Source of the DNA: Plicaturopsis crispa FD-325 SS-3
Lineage: Eukaryota; Basidiomycota; Agaricomycetes; Amylocorticiales; Amylocorticiaceae
Direction: 5' to 3'
Assembly: GCA_000827205.1 (NCBI GenBank)
Contig: KN832561.1
Coordinates: 1,428,072-1,492,071 of the forward strand
Length of the DNA: 64,000 nucleotides
The position numbers were made by a program, and so were the translations under genes. The notes beneath the pieces are model-generated. The model ran no database searches. It was not told the origin of the DNA and saw only the letters and a list, made by a program, of their open reading frames with translations. Below are positions 1 through 11,611 of the stretch, piece after piece. Within the stretch, counting starts at the first letter, position 1. Each line of letters begins with the position of its first letter.

Positions 1-560
1 CAGGGGGAATTGAACCCAGGTCTCTTGCCTGAAGAAATTCACGTCAACTTTGATGGATGACGTGGATGCTGTATCCAAACCTTAATTCGGTTACACGATC
101 CACGTCATCGTCGGACATTTCCTCTGTTTCTTCTCCTCATGCGGACGGTCTTTTTCCCGGAACTTCCCGAACCTCATATACATTCGTTTCGTTCGTCTTT
201 GTCCGCTTTCCTCGGTCGTTCCACTATTCTTGCAGTGCGACTGAGGTATGTTACTTTATACTACTTTACACTTTTACTTTAATACTTACGCATGTACCAG
301 ACGCGATACGCTTCGCACTTATAGGTACATATAATCAGGTCGTTCCACTATTCTTGCAGTGCGACTGAGACGCGATACGCTTCGCACTTATAGATTCTGT
401 CAGTCCGCATGCCATGGATCATAATAACATTACATCTTGGTTTCAAGGTACAAGGATAGTACAAGGGCATGTTGTACATGTAACTTGAATCCGTTCGGCG
501 ACGATCGCTCGTTCGCCTCTATAACCGATGGAGCGTGTGTTTCTGCCAATCCCACGAAGC
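1..560. other. Intergenic, left edge, with short direct repeats
   Basis: No gene is supported here. It holds the direct repeats at 214-393 that are listed separately, and at 6-20 a box-B-like motif on the minus strand. The rest is AT-rich, non-coding-looking sequence downstream of the BNA1 stop. Confidence 0.6.
214..393. repeat. Interleaved short direct repeats
   Basis: A 32-bp sequence at 214-245 (begins GGTCGTTCCACTATTCTTGC) recurs exactly at 338-369. A second, 25-bp sequence at 300-324 (begins GACGCGATACGCTTCGC) recurs exactly at 369-393, sharing one base with the end of the first unit's second copy. The offsets (124 and 69 bp) differ, so this is not a simple tandem array. It is either a rearranged duplication or pieces of a dispersed element. 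No coding frame runs through it. Confidence 0.85.
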
Positions 561-1272
561 TCACTTTGCGTCAGCTACGAGTCCGCACTCTCGACATCTG
601 CGCAAATCTTCGTCCTTCATCCATGCTTGGATGAGAGGCTTGAGCTGAGTCCCAAGATCTGTCACATGGAACGAGTCTTCGTGTATAATAGTAGGCGAAG
701 TGTGGGCAGCGGAGCGGCAGTACCAGCGCAGCCGATCTATAGAAAGCATGATTAGGATCGGTTTAGGAGAGCAAGATTAAATTGCACACCTGTAGCAGAA
801 GGCGGACGGACACGTTCTATGACGATGCCTATGGTGTCCGCGAAACGGACCGGGTTGTGCGGCGTATTCCCTGGCGCAAACGCAAACATCAATAATTGCG
901 TTCACGCTTCAAAACGCGCAGCAGACCTGGCAGAAGAAACATCTCTCCTTCGCGAATATGAATATCGCGGAACTCGCCATCGTCCACGACACGGAGAAGC
1001 ATCGCGCCTTTGTGCTGATAAAACCACTCCTGTAATATTCATCAAGTTGAATACACGCCGCTGTCCGCATGGTTTTTCGCTGGAAAGTTGCGCCACGCTT
1101 TGCGTACCTCTGTCTCGTTGACATGATAGTCGTTCCGTTCGTTAGGGCCGCCCACAGCCATGACAATGAAATCCGCCCCGGAATAGAGGCAGAAATTGTT
1201 CACAGGGGGCTTGAGGAGATGCTCGTTTTCGCGGAGCCACAGTGGCAGGTTTAAAGGCGGTGGCAAAGGCAT
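561..1272 (-). CDS. BNA1: 3-hydroxyanthranilate 3,4-dioxygenase
   Basis: This cytosolic Fe(II) cupin opens the ring of 3-hydroxyanthranilate, giving the precursor of quinolinate in de novo NAD synthesis. Four exons (1108-1272, 927-1029, 790-870, 561-736) with GT..AG introns of 78, 56 and 53 bp join in frame to 174 residues, close to the usual fungal length. The sequence shows the N-terminal LLKPPVNN block, [20 protein letters not shown] with metal ligands His50 and Glu56, then TPHNP with His94, and the C-terminal [11 protein letters not shown] block. The C-terminal rubredoxin-like site of bacterial enzymes is incomplete: a RCREC pair is present, but the earlier WYC lacks its partner cysteine. 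The start is the first Met before the conserved [10 protein letters not shown]. The gene is divergent from the SR-repeat gene, with about 230 bp between. Confidence 0.95.
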
Positions 1273-1503
1273 TATCGTAGGTCCTGTCGGTAGGTGCGTG
1301 CGCACAAGAGAACTTGAGAAAGGCAAGGAGACTGAGAGCTGACTGAGACGTCCTCGGAGCAATATTGGAAATCATTAGCCCCTGAGATCGCGGACTTTGA
1401 ACAGACACCAATTTCTCCTGCGCTCACAGTTGCCCTCATCCTCGGCCCAACGAATTGAATATTCTCGGCCGCTCTCTGGTCGCTGCGGTGATAAGTAAAA
1501 AAA

Positions 1504-3571
1504 ATGTTGGTGGGCTCGATATATTCCCTTTCTCGTTTTGGGTACTCATATACACGTAGGACTGCAGATTCATGGCCCATGTACGACAGAATGCTACATG
1601 TCGCACTGCGAGCCATCAATAGGAAAAAGAATGCCGATAGCCTGAAGCTGGCTATGCCACCAATTGAAGAGCTCCGACTCCATGGCCTGTTCACAATTTC
1701 CGCCCAAGAAATGGATCAATACGAGTGGATGGGCGACAAATACATATCATCCTGCTTAGGGGCGGAGATCCTCGACACTTACGGCGGACCAGTGCGGTTT
1801 TTAACGGTTCGTTCTGACCAGAGATCTACCATAGAATTCAATGGCTAAATTTACGTTCAGGCTATGCTACAACCGTTGGAGTCGAATATTTTATTTGACA
1901 ACCTCATGCATGCCACTGGCTGGGCTAAATATGCAGTATTATATGGTCCTCAATCTGATTCGCCAAAACGCAAAACGCATTGCCGATTACTTCGAGACAA
2001 TCATCGGACTGTTCTACGAGATCAGCGGAGAAGGAAGGACGCGTAGTCTGCTTTTGCGCCTTTTCAGCTCGTCGATACAGGCCATGAAGAGTGTCTGGGA
2101 CGAAGAGTGGGTTATCTTTCATCATATCTGTGATCCACACTCGCTAAGCGCAGCTTACAGATTTCCAGATGTCGTGCTGACTCGGACGCGAACCAGCGTT
2201 AGGCGCGCGTCAATCGAATCGAATCCAAGTCTTGGCCTTTCGACAGCTCTCAGTGCCATGTCGCTGACCATAACCAGCCAGCCCTCACCTGGCGTGGATG
2301 TACCTTCTGACAAGTCGTCAAAACCAAAAGAGCCTCCAGCTGATTCTGGAACTTCTACCACTGAACGAAATCACCCCGTCCCGCATGCAAAATCTTCCCA
2401 TCGCTCATCTCGGTCCTACGACGAGGAGTTGGTCTCAGGAAACCATACCACCTACCAGGACAGTGACCATATCCCAGGACCTAGCTCCCGTGTCGCTCAT
2501 ACTGTACAGCACTACGGTCGCCGCCCGTTAGCAGTGGATGATGATAGTTATGTTGCCCCCTCGCATCATCAACATACTGAGTCCCGTCCCAGGGACCATT
2601 CAGGTACAAGCTCAAGAAGTGACTCGACGATGCGGTCTACATCGTACTCTTGCTCGCAAAGCTCGACGTCCCGACGCCAGCCATACCCCGATGTGGCACG
2701 GCCAACGCATTCGCACTCCAGGACTGGGGAGACTCTGCGCAGGGATTCACATGGGAGTGACCGTCCATTTGCACACTCGAGTTACGAATCCGTCAGAACT
2801 AGTCGCCACGAGCGTGATCGGTCATCGACGCCACTAGCTAGGGAGCACAGCTCAACGTCTGGACGCGAACCCTATCGCGACGCGGCATCGACGCACTCGC
2901 ACACTAGGACCGAGGCATCTCGACGGAGGGATTCATATGAGGATGACCCTCCATCTCGACGTTCGAGCTACGATGCCATTGGATACACTAGCCGCCGCGA
3001 GCGTCATCGGTCTCCGACGCCAACACCTAGGGAGTCCAGCTCAACGTCACGACGAAGGGAGACATACGAGGATGACCCTCCATTTCGACGTTCGGGATAC
3101 GAGGCCCTCGAATATATGGGTAGCCGCGACCGTCACCGGTCTCCGACGCCACCACCCAGGGGGGGCAGCTTGTGTTCTCGACGCCAACCATACTACGATA
3201 CGGTTTCGACGCATTCTAGGACCGAGGCATCTTTGCGTAGGGGTGCATATGAGGATGCCCTTCCATCGTCAAGCTCGAGCTACGAAACCCTTAGATCTAG
3301 TCCCCGCGACCGCTATCGGTCTCCGACGCCACCGCCCAGGAAGTCGTCTCGACGCAGGGATCCATATGACGATGACCCTCCATCTCGAAATTCGAGCTAC
3401 GATGCACCTGGATACACTAGTCTCGGCGACCGTTATCGGTCTTCGACACCACAATCTAGGGAGCCCAGTCGTAGATCTTACTCGAGAGAGCGCTTCCAAA
3501 TCATGCTAGCCGAATACGATAGGCAGCTTGCACGTCGTAATCTTCAGAGTTATTCCCGGGTTGCCTCTTGA
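1504..3571 (+). CDS. SR/Tyr-rich repeat protein, unknown function
   Basis: Not assigned to a family. The N-terminal part (from the ATG at 1504) is ordinary protein-like sequence (e.g. MPPIEELRLHGLFTIS). The C-terminal two thirds, from about 2300, are built of degenerate Ser/Arg/Tyr/Asp repeats of the form S-Y-(D/E)-x10-R-(D/E)-R-x-R-S-x-T-P. A 54-bp intron at 2107-2160 (branch CTAAG, acceptor TTACAG) is well supported. The first junction is ambiguous: donor 1807, with acceptor 1936 (in phase with the long downstream frame) or 1860 (54 bp, good branch site, but then a second frame change is needed). SR-type low complexity suggests an RNA-binding or nuclear-condensate role, which is inference. 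The start could lie upstream if there is another exon. It is probably one gene. Confidence 0.5.
2740..3480 (+). repeat. Degenerate coding tandem repeat in the SR-rich protein
   Basis: About six imperfect DNA units carry the recurring blocks GAGGATGACCCTCCATCTCG, TTCGAGCTACGA and CGGTCTCCGACGCCA. Units differ by in-frame insertions and deletions, so the reading frame holds throughout. Variation in unit length suggests slippage or unequal exchange within a coding exon. Confidence 0.75.
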
Positions 3572-3911
3572 TGGCACAATATTTTGGGGCGTTTGCTAGT
3601 GCAGAAAGCTGGCTATTCAAATGGTTCTCCAAAATCGCTGTCGCCGCTGCGGTAGCGGGGATTTCTTCCAGGCATAACCATCTAACTTATTCATAATCTA
3701 TCTTATCTTCAAGGCCTCACATGTAACTACCTACTTACCTACCTTCATGTTCATCTGCGCTCAATATACGACGGAGATTTCAATAGCTTAAATAAGAGAA
3801 GTACATGATGACAACAAATACGAGATCGACGTCCGCGGTCGGACTCCATCTGCCCTGCCCAAGCCCTGCCCATTAGCACTCGTGGATACGCTGAGCCCTC
3901 TATGTATCCCT
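3572..3911. other. Convergent intergenic region
   Basis: It lies between the stop of the SR-repeat gene and the stop of the M13 peptidase. It probably holds both 3' UTRs. No gene or strong repeat is seen. Confidence 0.6.
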
Positions 3912-6900
3912 TCACCAGAAAACGCAGCGCTTTTCTTGAGGCGGATTCAACTGCGAATATGGTCAGGTTGAAAACTCTCGCCCCTATGAGCAGCAGAACA
4001 CGTACCTTCGCCTTCGCTGAACAGTTGAACGCCTGCGCAAATTCTGGGACATTTGATACCGTGCCTTCCACGCGGAAACGGTTTGGGGAGTGCGGGTCGC
4101 TGCGCACGCGTGCTACGGCGCTCGCAGGTTTGATGTTCTGCGCCCATGCGCGGGCAAACGAGATGAAGAACAGCTGCTCGCGGGTGTAGTTGAGGCCCGG
4201 AAGCAGGTAATCAGGATCTACGCCAGCAAGAGTGTTCTCTTGTAGCTGGGCCTTCCATGCCCGGTATGCTTGGATGAGCCCGGAGTCACCGATGTTCTCT
4301 CCCGAGGTCAAGTTGCCCTGTGCCTGGTCAGACTCCGCGTGTATAGGCCTTGTTTGGGACTCACATTGACATACACCCTCCCGCCTTGACCGTCATCGAC
4401 CCAATAAGCTAGATGGATTTCTCAGTAAACATAACATAGACTTTGAGGCCCTTGAGGTAAGGCAATGGCTCACAGGAATATTGCTTGGAGATACACTCTT
4501 GGCGCACATTGAAGCCCTCACTGGTGGCGTTCGTCCACCATTGCTCGAGCTTACCGTCTTGATTGTACAGCCGACCAGCCGAGTCGAACGCATGCTGAAT
4601 CCATTTAATTGAAGTTCGGAAAAGAAGGACAGTATCGCACTCACAGTCAATTCGTGAGCTGCGACTTCTCCGAACGAGCCGTACGACAGGTATGAAGGCC
4701 TGCGCTCATGTCAGAGAGCTTTGAAGATCGTGTGAAATAGAAACGCACCATTCTTGGGAGAAGAAAGGAGGTTGCAAAATGCCCGCTGGGAAGACAATCT
4801 GGAGCATATCATCAGACCGAGCGGACATTATGAACCAGGAACGTAGCTACCTCGTTCGAGGGAGGGTTGAAGTAGGCGTTCACAGTGGACGGGAACATCT
4901 CCCACTTGGCCAGGTCTCTTTGCTTTCCCAGCTGTTGCCATTCCTTGTATTCATCGCTTACCCTGAGAAGGTAAATGAGAGTCAGCGGTATGTGGGGCAG
5001 CGTGTGACTGCAGTCGAAAGACCAGGACATACGCAGAACTGAGCATGTTCTCAAAGAATTCGTGTTCGTCGACGCTCACGAGACCGTAGTACAACGCGAT
5101 AGATCTTGGGTCCAATGTATTTGGTGAGGTCGGGAACCCAACCTTAACCCGGATCGCGTCGGCCTAGGCGAAAGAGCCATGTGAGTGGAAGAGTATTGAG
5201 AGCCAGTCACATTCTCAACCTTTTGGGCGGCAGCATCTGCGGATTCTTTGTCCATCCATTCAAGGTTTTGCAACGACTTCTTGAACGTCTTGACGATGTC
5301 TGCGTAGCAATTGGTGAGGAAGAATTCAGGTGGAGCAGGAGCTGAAATACCTACCAGTGATAACTTTGGTACTCTTCTCCCTCGACGCTCCACCGAACGT
5401 CTCATTCACGAAATACCTTCCAGCAGCAAACCCTAGAGCGCTCTCGACCTTACCTACACAGAACTCAGAGCGTTCACCAATAGCACCCTTCTTAATTCCC
5501 TTCAGTTTCTCCTCGAGGCTACGTACAGCAAGCCACGATTCGGTACTGGTGCCCAGGTGTGGCGCCAACGCCAACGCAGCGCGTGTGACGAGGTAAGCCT
5601 CAACAACGTCGGAGGAAGTATCGCTAAGGATCTCCGAGAGCGAACTGATGTAGGCCGGGTAGGTGACGATGACTTTCGGGGGGAAGTTGCGGGGTGTGAA
5701 GGTCGCAATGTAGTCTGAGAGGTGGATCTGTGGTAGGGCCTCTGTGATGTCAGAGAACGGGGTCGGATTGTATGTGGCGACAGGGTCCTGGTAGAGTATG
5801 TCGCTAAAAGAAACCAAAATTAGTGTGATTTGGAGATGAAGATTGCAGGGGCAGGACGCGTACAGGTCGAGGCTCGCTTTCGCGATACGTTTTTCGAAGG
5901 TGACGACCTCGGTAGAGAGCAAACGGGCACGTTCGGTGCGGTTCACCGGTTTCTTCTTCTTGTGGTCATCGTCCTCGTCACCGTCCCAGGGTGGCCAGGG
6001 CCAGGGCGGCCACCTGTTCGAGCTCTCCTCGTTGACTGTGACCGCAGCGGGGGGTTGGACGTCTTCGTCCTCGTCGTCACCTGCATCCTCAGGTAGCACG
6101 ACGAGCAGCCGCTCGAGGACCTCGCGGTATAAGGACGTAAAGGCCTCTTCTTCATAATATTCCTGTGAACATCAAGTTAGCACAGAAATCCTACGGTAAA
6201 CCAAGGGCGTACCTTCGACGGGAGTCCGAATTCAGGCTGGCTGAACCACAAAGTCATGAAGTTCGGGTCAACGCCGACATCACCCTCTATGTCGATCGAG
6301 AACAAAGCGCCAATGCCTATTGCAATGCATCAATTACAGAGCTCTTCGAGTCTGTACAGGGAACATACCTCGGGAGTGAAGGAAGGCAACCGCGGCCGTG
6401 AGGCCATCGATGCTCTTATAGAGCTCAGGCTCGTCGACCGTCGTGCGTTTGCCGCTGTATAAATCTCTAACTGTCTGAACAAATTTGACGAGCGGAGCTT
6501 CGCCTCGTGCATCCAACAGCTCCTCATCAAGGCAAGATGCATACAAGCCTTTGAGTTGACGCTGGATAGTAGTCTCATAATAGTGGTCTGCATCCGAGCC
6601 AGATGTCGAGAAATTCGATTCGAGGATGTGTTCGATGAGCTGCCTGTTCTTCTGAGCCAATCCCTCGAAGGTTCCGAAGCTACCCTTGTCCGCAGGTAGC
6701 GGGTGGGACTTCAGCCACCCGCCATCTGAAGAAAGTTCGTTCACTGCGTATTATACCCAGCAGGGTGGCACTTACTCGCAAATTCATAGAAATTCTCGCA
6801 CGGATCTTGACTGGTATCAAGGGACGAGAGGATGTCGGCGGAAAGTACGATGCACTCCGGCGTGAAGCACGCATCCTGCATGCACGCGTCAAATTTGAAA

Positions 6901-7432
6901 TCGCGTGACGAGATGAGGGTTTTAGCATGTCACATACCTTACTCGGAGGTGCATGTGTCGGAACAGGCACAGGCGGTGCGGTGGTGGTATACGCAGTCGT
7001 AGTGGTGCGCACCTCAGTCGTGGTAGTGATTGCTGTGGTAGTGCCCGTTGTAGTTGCAGTCACGGTAAACGTTGAGGGAGGGGGAGTTTCTTCACCGTCA
7101 TCGCCGCCCTGTGGCTTCGTGTTAAGCTTGTGCTGCGCGCCCGCGAAGAGACCGATGAAAATCGAGCTGAGGAGCAAGAATACGAGGACGACGACGAGCA
7201 GGACTTTGGTGAGTGGGGTCAGCGGCTCCTGCGCAACGGACGAGATTTTGCCTAGGTGGCGCTCTGCAAAGGTAGGAGGCGTCAATCCGCTCTCTCCGTC
7301 ATTCTCCTCTGTCTCTGGGTCACGAAGGAGAGGTGCTGCTTCTGCGGGCTCGCAGCGTTAGTTTTGACCAGGTTGGAGCTTGCAATGCGCACCTTCGTCT
7401 GTCGAGGGCCTTGGCCCTCTACTTGCCGTCAT
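3912..7432 (-). CDS. M13 (neprilysin/ECE-like) zinc metalloendopeptidase, type II membrane protein
   Basis: This family cleaves oligopeptides outside the cell or in the lumen. The first exon (7393-7432) encodes a short cytosolic start; residues about 59-80 form a membrane anchor (KVLLVVVLVFLLLSSIFIGL), followed by a Thr-rich stalk and the peptidase domain, which opens with SQDPCENFYEFANGGWLKSH. Catalytic features are present: NAYFNPPSNEV, IVFPAGILQPPFFSQEW, the zinc motif HELTH in AAHELTHAFD, and the third ligand in GENIGDSG. The C-terminus follows the family pattern (NVPEFAQAFNCSAKAK, then a last exon NPPQEKRCVFW). There are many introns of 50-70 bp. The intron at 4595-4644 falls inside HELT|H. 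The gene looks intact. The start was chosen because the tiny first exon joins in phase across an intron with a CTAAC branch. Confidence 0.9.
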
Positions 7433-7690
7433 ATTTACGGCGGTGAAAGTGCTGCGACCGTGCAGGTGGTGGTTGCGGAACAAGAGGTGCACACGCCGTC
7501 AAGTCACCCGCATCGTCATTCCCTCGCGCTACTGATTTCGGGACTTTTAGAGTAAAGGACAAGTATTTTTCCTCAGTATGATCCTGTATGCACAAACTAC
7601 TATCGATATGTATACAAGATGTGCACAATTCGCGGTGGTAAAATTAGTCTACACCATGGAGCTAATGAACAGAGAGAATAATCTGTGCAT

Positions 7691-9277
7691 TCAACTGTCA
7701 TCGCGGACAACAGGACCGCGACCATCCTGCTTCATATCCATGACTTTCCAGAAATTGCATCCCTTGCCGTCGTTCTGCGCTCCCGCATAGCACGTCCACC
7801 AGTACCGGTCAGTCGAGCCCTCGTGCCTGTTCTTCATGTCGGGTTTCAGAATGGTCGGCACGCCGCATTTACACCGTGGCGTCGAGGACGGCTTGAAATC
7901 CGGGCGGTAGAAACGGAACGTGATATTGATACGGCAGTTGGACGGTTCGAAGGGCGTGTATTCCTGTGAGAGCGAGGGCGGTGGCGGAAATGTGGGGTGG
8001 TACATATCGATGGCGGGTTGAGGAGGGATAGAGTGCTTGAACCGTTCTTGCACAGAAGCATGCATGATTGTCAACTACAAGACTTAATTAGACGACTAAA
8101 CACAACATTAGGTCAGTTTACATACCGAATTGTGTGGTAGCGGTATATTGTATGTTCGGGCGCTCCGAGAATCCTTTTCGTGAGTGGGCACAACCTCTCG
8201 GAGACGGAACACCCTGCTAGTCCCTACAGCGGCGTCAGCAAGACGGAGACAGCCCGAAATTTTGACTTACCAAGGCTCAGTGAAGCTATCGTTGGGTAAG
8301 GTCCGAGATACGTAAGCTGGTCCGAGTGGAATCCAACGCTTTCTTTGCCGCCTTCGTAGCAATTCGAAGCAGCGACGTTGGCGCGCCATACCTGTCCTTC
8401 CGGGCTAGTACCCGCCCACTCCAGGGGGAATCGATCACGTTTTTTGATCTCGTCGTTCACGACTCGCTCAATAATCGTGCACGCCTCCTCCATGGCAGGC
8501 GGGAAGACAGCCGGAGGTGTTGTTTGCCGTCCATTGTACCTTCCCTGAGTCATTCCCACGATCAACTTCAACCGGCAATGCGAGCGCGTCTCACCAGTAC
8601 TTCGCAGCCTCCTGCCACGATTCATCGCCATCGACGCCGTCCGTATTTCGCGCGAAAAACGCGGTCCGATGGGGACTCTCGACGAGGCGATCGAATAGAA
8701 ACCACTTGTTCTTCTTCCAGCCCTCTGATGCGTCGAGCATGGTGTAGAACAGTCTACACGCCAATTCTGGAGGGAGAACGGACGGATGGAGCGTGCAGGG
8801 CGTGTGCTGCGCAACGAGGGACGGGGTCGCGAGGGTCAACGGCGGTAGACGCGCTGCGCTTGGAGCAGACGGAGACGGCTGGCGTAAGACTGTCATCAGG
8901 TCCACTACAGGTCTGGCTTTCTCCGGAGAGACAGAACGAGTACGCGGTATCTTTGGTGGCCCACTGTTGGGTGCTTTGCTCGTACTCGCAATGGGACGGA
9001 TGCTAGCGCTACTCGCCGAGGCCGGTTTCTTCGACGACGACGGCTTTCGCAACCAATCGTCGAGATCTGCTGTTCTTTTCCTTTTCTTTCCCTCTGAGCT
9101 TGACTGTATCTTGGATGCCTTCAAAGTCGCGCCTTGATTCAACAGATTTGCGGCTGTCTGAACATTGCCGTTGCATTGGACAAGCGTGTCGAGCAGAACT
9201 GATTGCTCGGGCGCAGGGACTGTCAGAAGACTTGCTAGAGTCGCCAGCAGTGTATCGGTATCTTCCCCAGAGTTCAT
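7691..9277 (-). CDS. AlkB-like Fe(II)/2-oxoglutarate dioxygenase with CUE-like and GRF zinc finger parts
   Basis: This is a predicted nuclear DNA/RNA demethylase that repairs alkylated bases (ALKBH2/3 type). In order it has: an N-terminal CUE/UBA-like helical segment (about residues 1-50; VLLDTLVQCNGNVQTAANLL), a basic NLS (KKRKR), a PIP-like DLDDWL patch, the dioxygenase core with HxD (SVGFHSDQLTYLG), a distal His (LTIMHASVQERFKH) and the AlkB RxxxxxR pair (RINITFRFYRPDF), and finally a GRF finger (CKCG..CYAG..CNFW). Introns near 8228-8273 and 8075-8125 join in phase. An upstream in-frame Met at 9415 exists; 9277 was chosen because the conserved domain begins there and because the upstream stretch approaches the divergent peptidase gene. 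Confidence 0.87.
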
Positions 9278-9430
9278 AGCGATACAAAAGCGATTGAATA
9301 GTCGCGAATTGCGCGTCGTGGTGGTGGTAGCGGAACAAGCGGTTGTCAGCGGTGTCCCACGCGGATTCACGAGTTCACGCGGTACTTGTATCGTATCTCT
9401 GCTTTGTACCACCACCGTTGCAATTTCGGC

Positions 9431-11183
9431 ATGGAGAAGCGTCTCCTAGAACGTGAAGGTGGTCTGCTCAGTCCAGAGGGTATCAGGAACAACGATGTAG
9501 CATCTTCAATCTCGAGAAAGGTAAGTAGAATCAACGCTGTATCGTCCGCTGCCCCGTCTCATCCCCGAGTTATCTACCCAGAGATATGCCAACGCGCTAT
9601 GTTTCGCAATGGTCCTTACTGTGATCGCCAATATATACCTAATATATGGCAGCGTGTTGGATACCATAGACGCCCTCCGTAGCCCGCAAGACCCGTTCGC
9701 GCACCTCGGGGCGCACTGTGCACACACGGTACCGATCGGCGCGTCCGAGTTTCACCAGCGTCAAGCGTCCCTCGCAAAAACACTGCACGCCCTCAATGCC
9801 TCTGCGTACATTGCCGAGCCCGGCGCAAGCGCGCAGTTCTACGGGAATATCTCTGGGTCGCACTGGCATCTGTCTGAGCGGCCGCTATTGCTCATAATAT
9901 CGCCCCAGGAAGTGGACGGACAGGTTGAGGCGCGGGTATCGATTCTGACGCCTTCCTTCGAGGCGACGCGGGCGAAGTTGCTCCCCGTTCCCGCAGAGAG
10001 CGTGACGTACGCGGAATGGCCGGAGGATGCCAATCCGTACGAAGTCGCGATGGCGGCAGTCCCCGGGCTCTCGCAGGATGGAGGAAAGATATTTGTGGAT
10101 GGGATGACTCGGACTTTTGTTGTGGACGGATTTGCCAAAGCAGCGCCCGACTCTTTGGTTGCGTCTGCACCCATCGAAATCAGGCGATTGCGTGAGCGCA
10201 AGTCTCCCGCGGAGCTGGAGCTCATGAAGTGCGCGAATGAGGTGTGTACTTGCACTTCTCGACGAATGTGTCAAGGCTAAGGTAGTCAATCACGAGGCGA
10301 CCGTTCTGGCTATCCGCGCTGTGAGGGAGCAGATGTACATCGGCATCCGCGAGTCGCAGGTCCGCACTCTCATTCGCAGCGCGTTAGCTGCTGCTGGACT
10401 CACTGAACTAGATTCGCTAGTTCTGTTCGGAGGTGCGTATGTGTATGGGCGCACGTTCCTTGATGTCTCGTTTTGATGTATGTTTCTCTGGTCAGAGAAC
10501 GCAGCGCTCCCGCACGGGGCTGGCACGGACCGTGTTCTCGGAAAGTCTGACTTTGCACTGATTGATTGCGGCGGGGCATTACACGGGTACTACAGCGACG
10601 TTACGCGGGTACGTGTAATCTCGTATCCTCACTCTCCAGCTCGTAGCTCACGATCTATACCGTAGACGTTTGCACTCCCGGAAAGTGACATCCCGGCGGA
10701 GCACATTGATATTTGGCACCATGTACAAGCTGCCCAGCTTGTAGCGTCTCACACAGCGCGGGAGGGTGCGGTCATGTCCACGGTAGATGTCGCTGCGCGA
10801 AGCGTGCTCACCAGTGAGGGTTATGGCAAGTACTTCACGCACAGGCTCGGACACGGTATGTCTTCGGTCCATGCTTAGGCGTCTGCACGCACTGACTCCG
10901 ATGTACTTGCAGGCATAGGTTTAGAGGTGCACGAAGACCCATATCTTCGTGGAGGAAGCTCAGGCATCATCGAGACCGGTCATGCGTTTTCTGACGAGCC
11001 TGGCGTCTACATTGAAGGACAGGTGCGTTCCGGACCTCATACTTTAGCGTGTCGCGTACTAAATTTTGTACTCCATAGGTCGGGGTGAGATTGGAAGATT
11101 GTTTTTACATTGAGGAAGATGGAAGCGCTGTATTTTTGACTGCAGGAGTTGGTGGTACTGCGAAGACACCCACATCTCCATAA
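9431..11183 (+). CDS. M24B Xaa-Pro aminopeptidase/prolidase-like, N-terminally membrane anchored
   Basis: This metallopeptidase removes residues ahead of proline and uses two metal ions. Exon 1 is 9431-9520 (30 codons), with an intron at 9521-9581. The encoded N-terminus has a hydrophobic anchor (ALCFAMVLTVIANIYLIYG). The creatinase-like N domain follows, then the pita-bread domain with the expected ligands: Asp in LIDCGGALHGYYSD (two Asp), His in HRLGHGIGLEVHEDP, Glu in SDEPGVYIEGQ and Glu in VRLEDCFYIEE. Five further introns of about 50-65 bp join in phase. The gene is divergent from the AlkB-like gene, with about 150 bp between starts. It appears complete. Surface or vacuolar location is inferred from the anchor. 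Confidence 0.9.
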
Positions 11184-11611
11184 CGCCTTGCACAGACAAT
11201 GTACTGATGGAATATTGGACATGATATCCAGGATGTGATCCATGCATTGACATAAATGTAACGATTGTTCCTATTTCTTTACCCCATACACACCAAGAGC
11301 GTACAGAAAGCATACTGAAAGAAGAAATCAAAGGGACCAAAATGCTACGGACGAGTAGAACAAGAAGCGAATAAGTGACACAAACGGCCAGATTTTTAAA
11401 AAGGGAGGTTTGAATACAGTAGAAACTAAGGCCAAAACACAACGGTATAGATGGGGGTGGGTAGATAGATATATAGAGAAGGATGCTAGCTGTACAAAAC
11501 GATAACGGGTGTGATTAGGACTCAACAATAGATAAGAATACCAGTGAAAACGAGTGTAAGCCAATTGCAGGCGAACTGGGGGTATGCGAGGTGGGTCGAC
11601 GAGTGATAGTT
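11184..11611. other. Convergent intergenic region
   Basis: It lies between two convergent stop codons, is AT-rich in part, and is probably 3' UTR of both genes. No gene is seen. Confidence 0.6.

Noticed and set aside
1-90. Partial tRNA gene on the minus strand (GGGTTCAATTCCCC T-loop-like motif at 6-20)
   Set aside because: The T stem pairs at only three of five positions and no A box or D arm is found at the right distance upstream; probably chance or a decayed tRNA-derived repeat.
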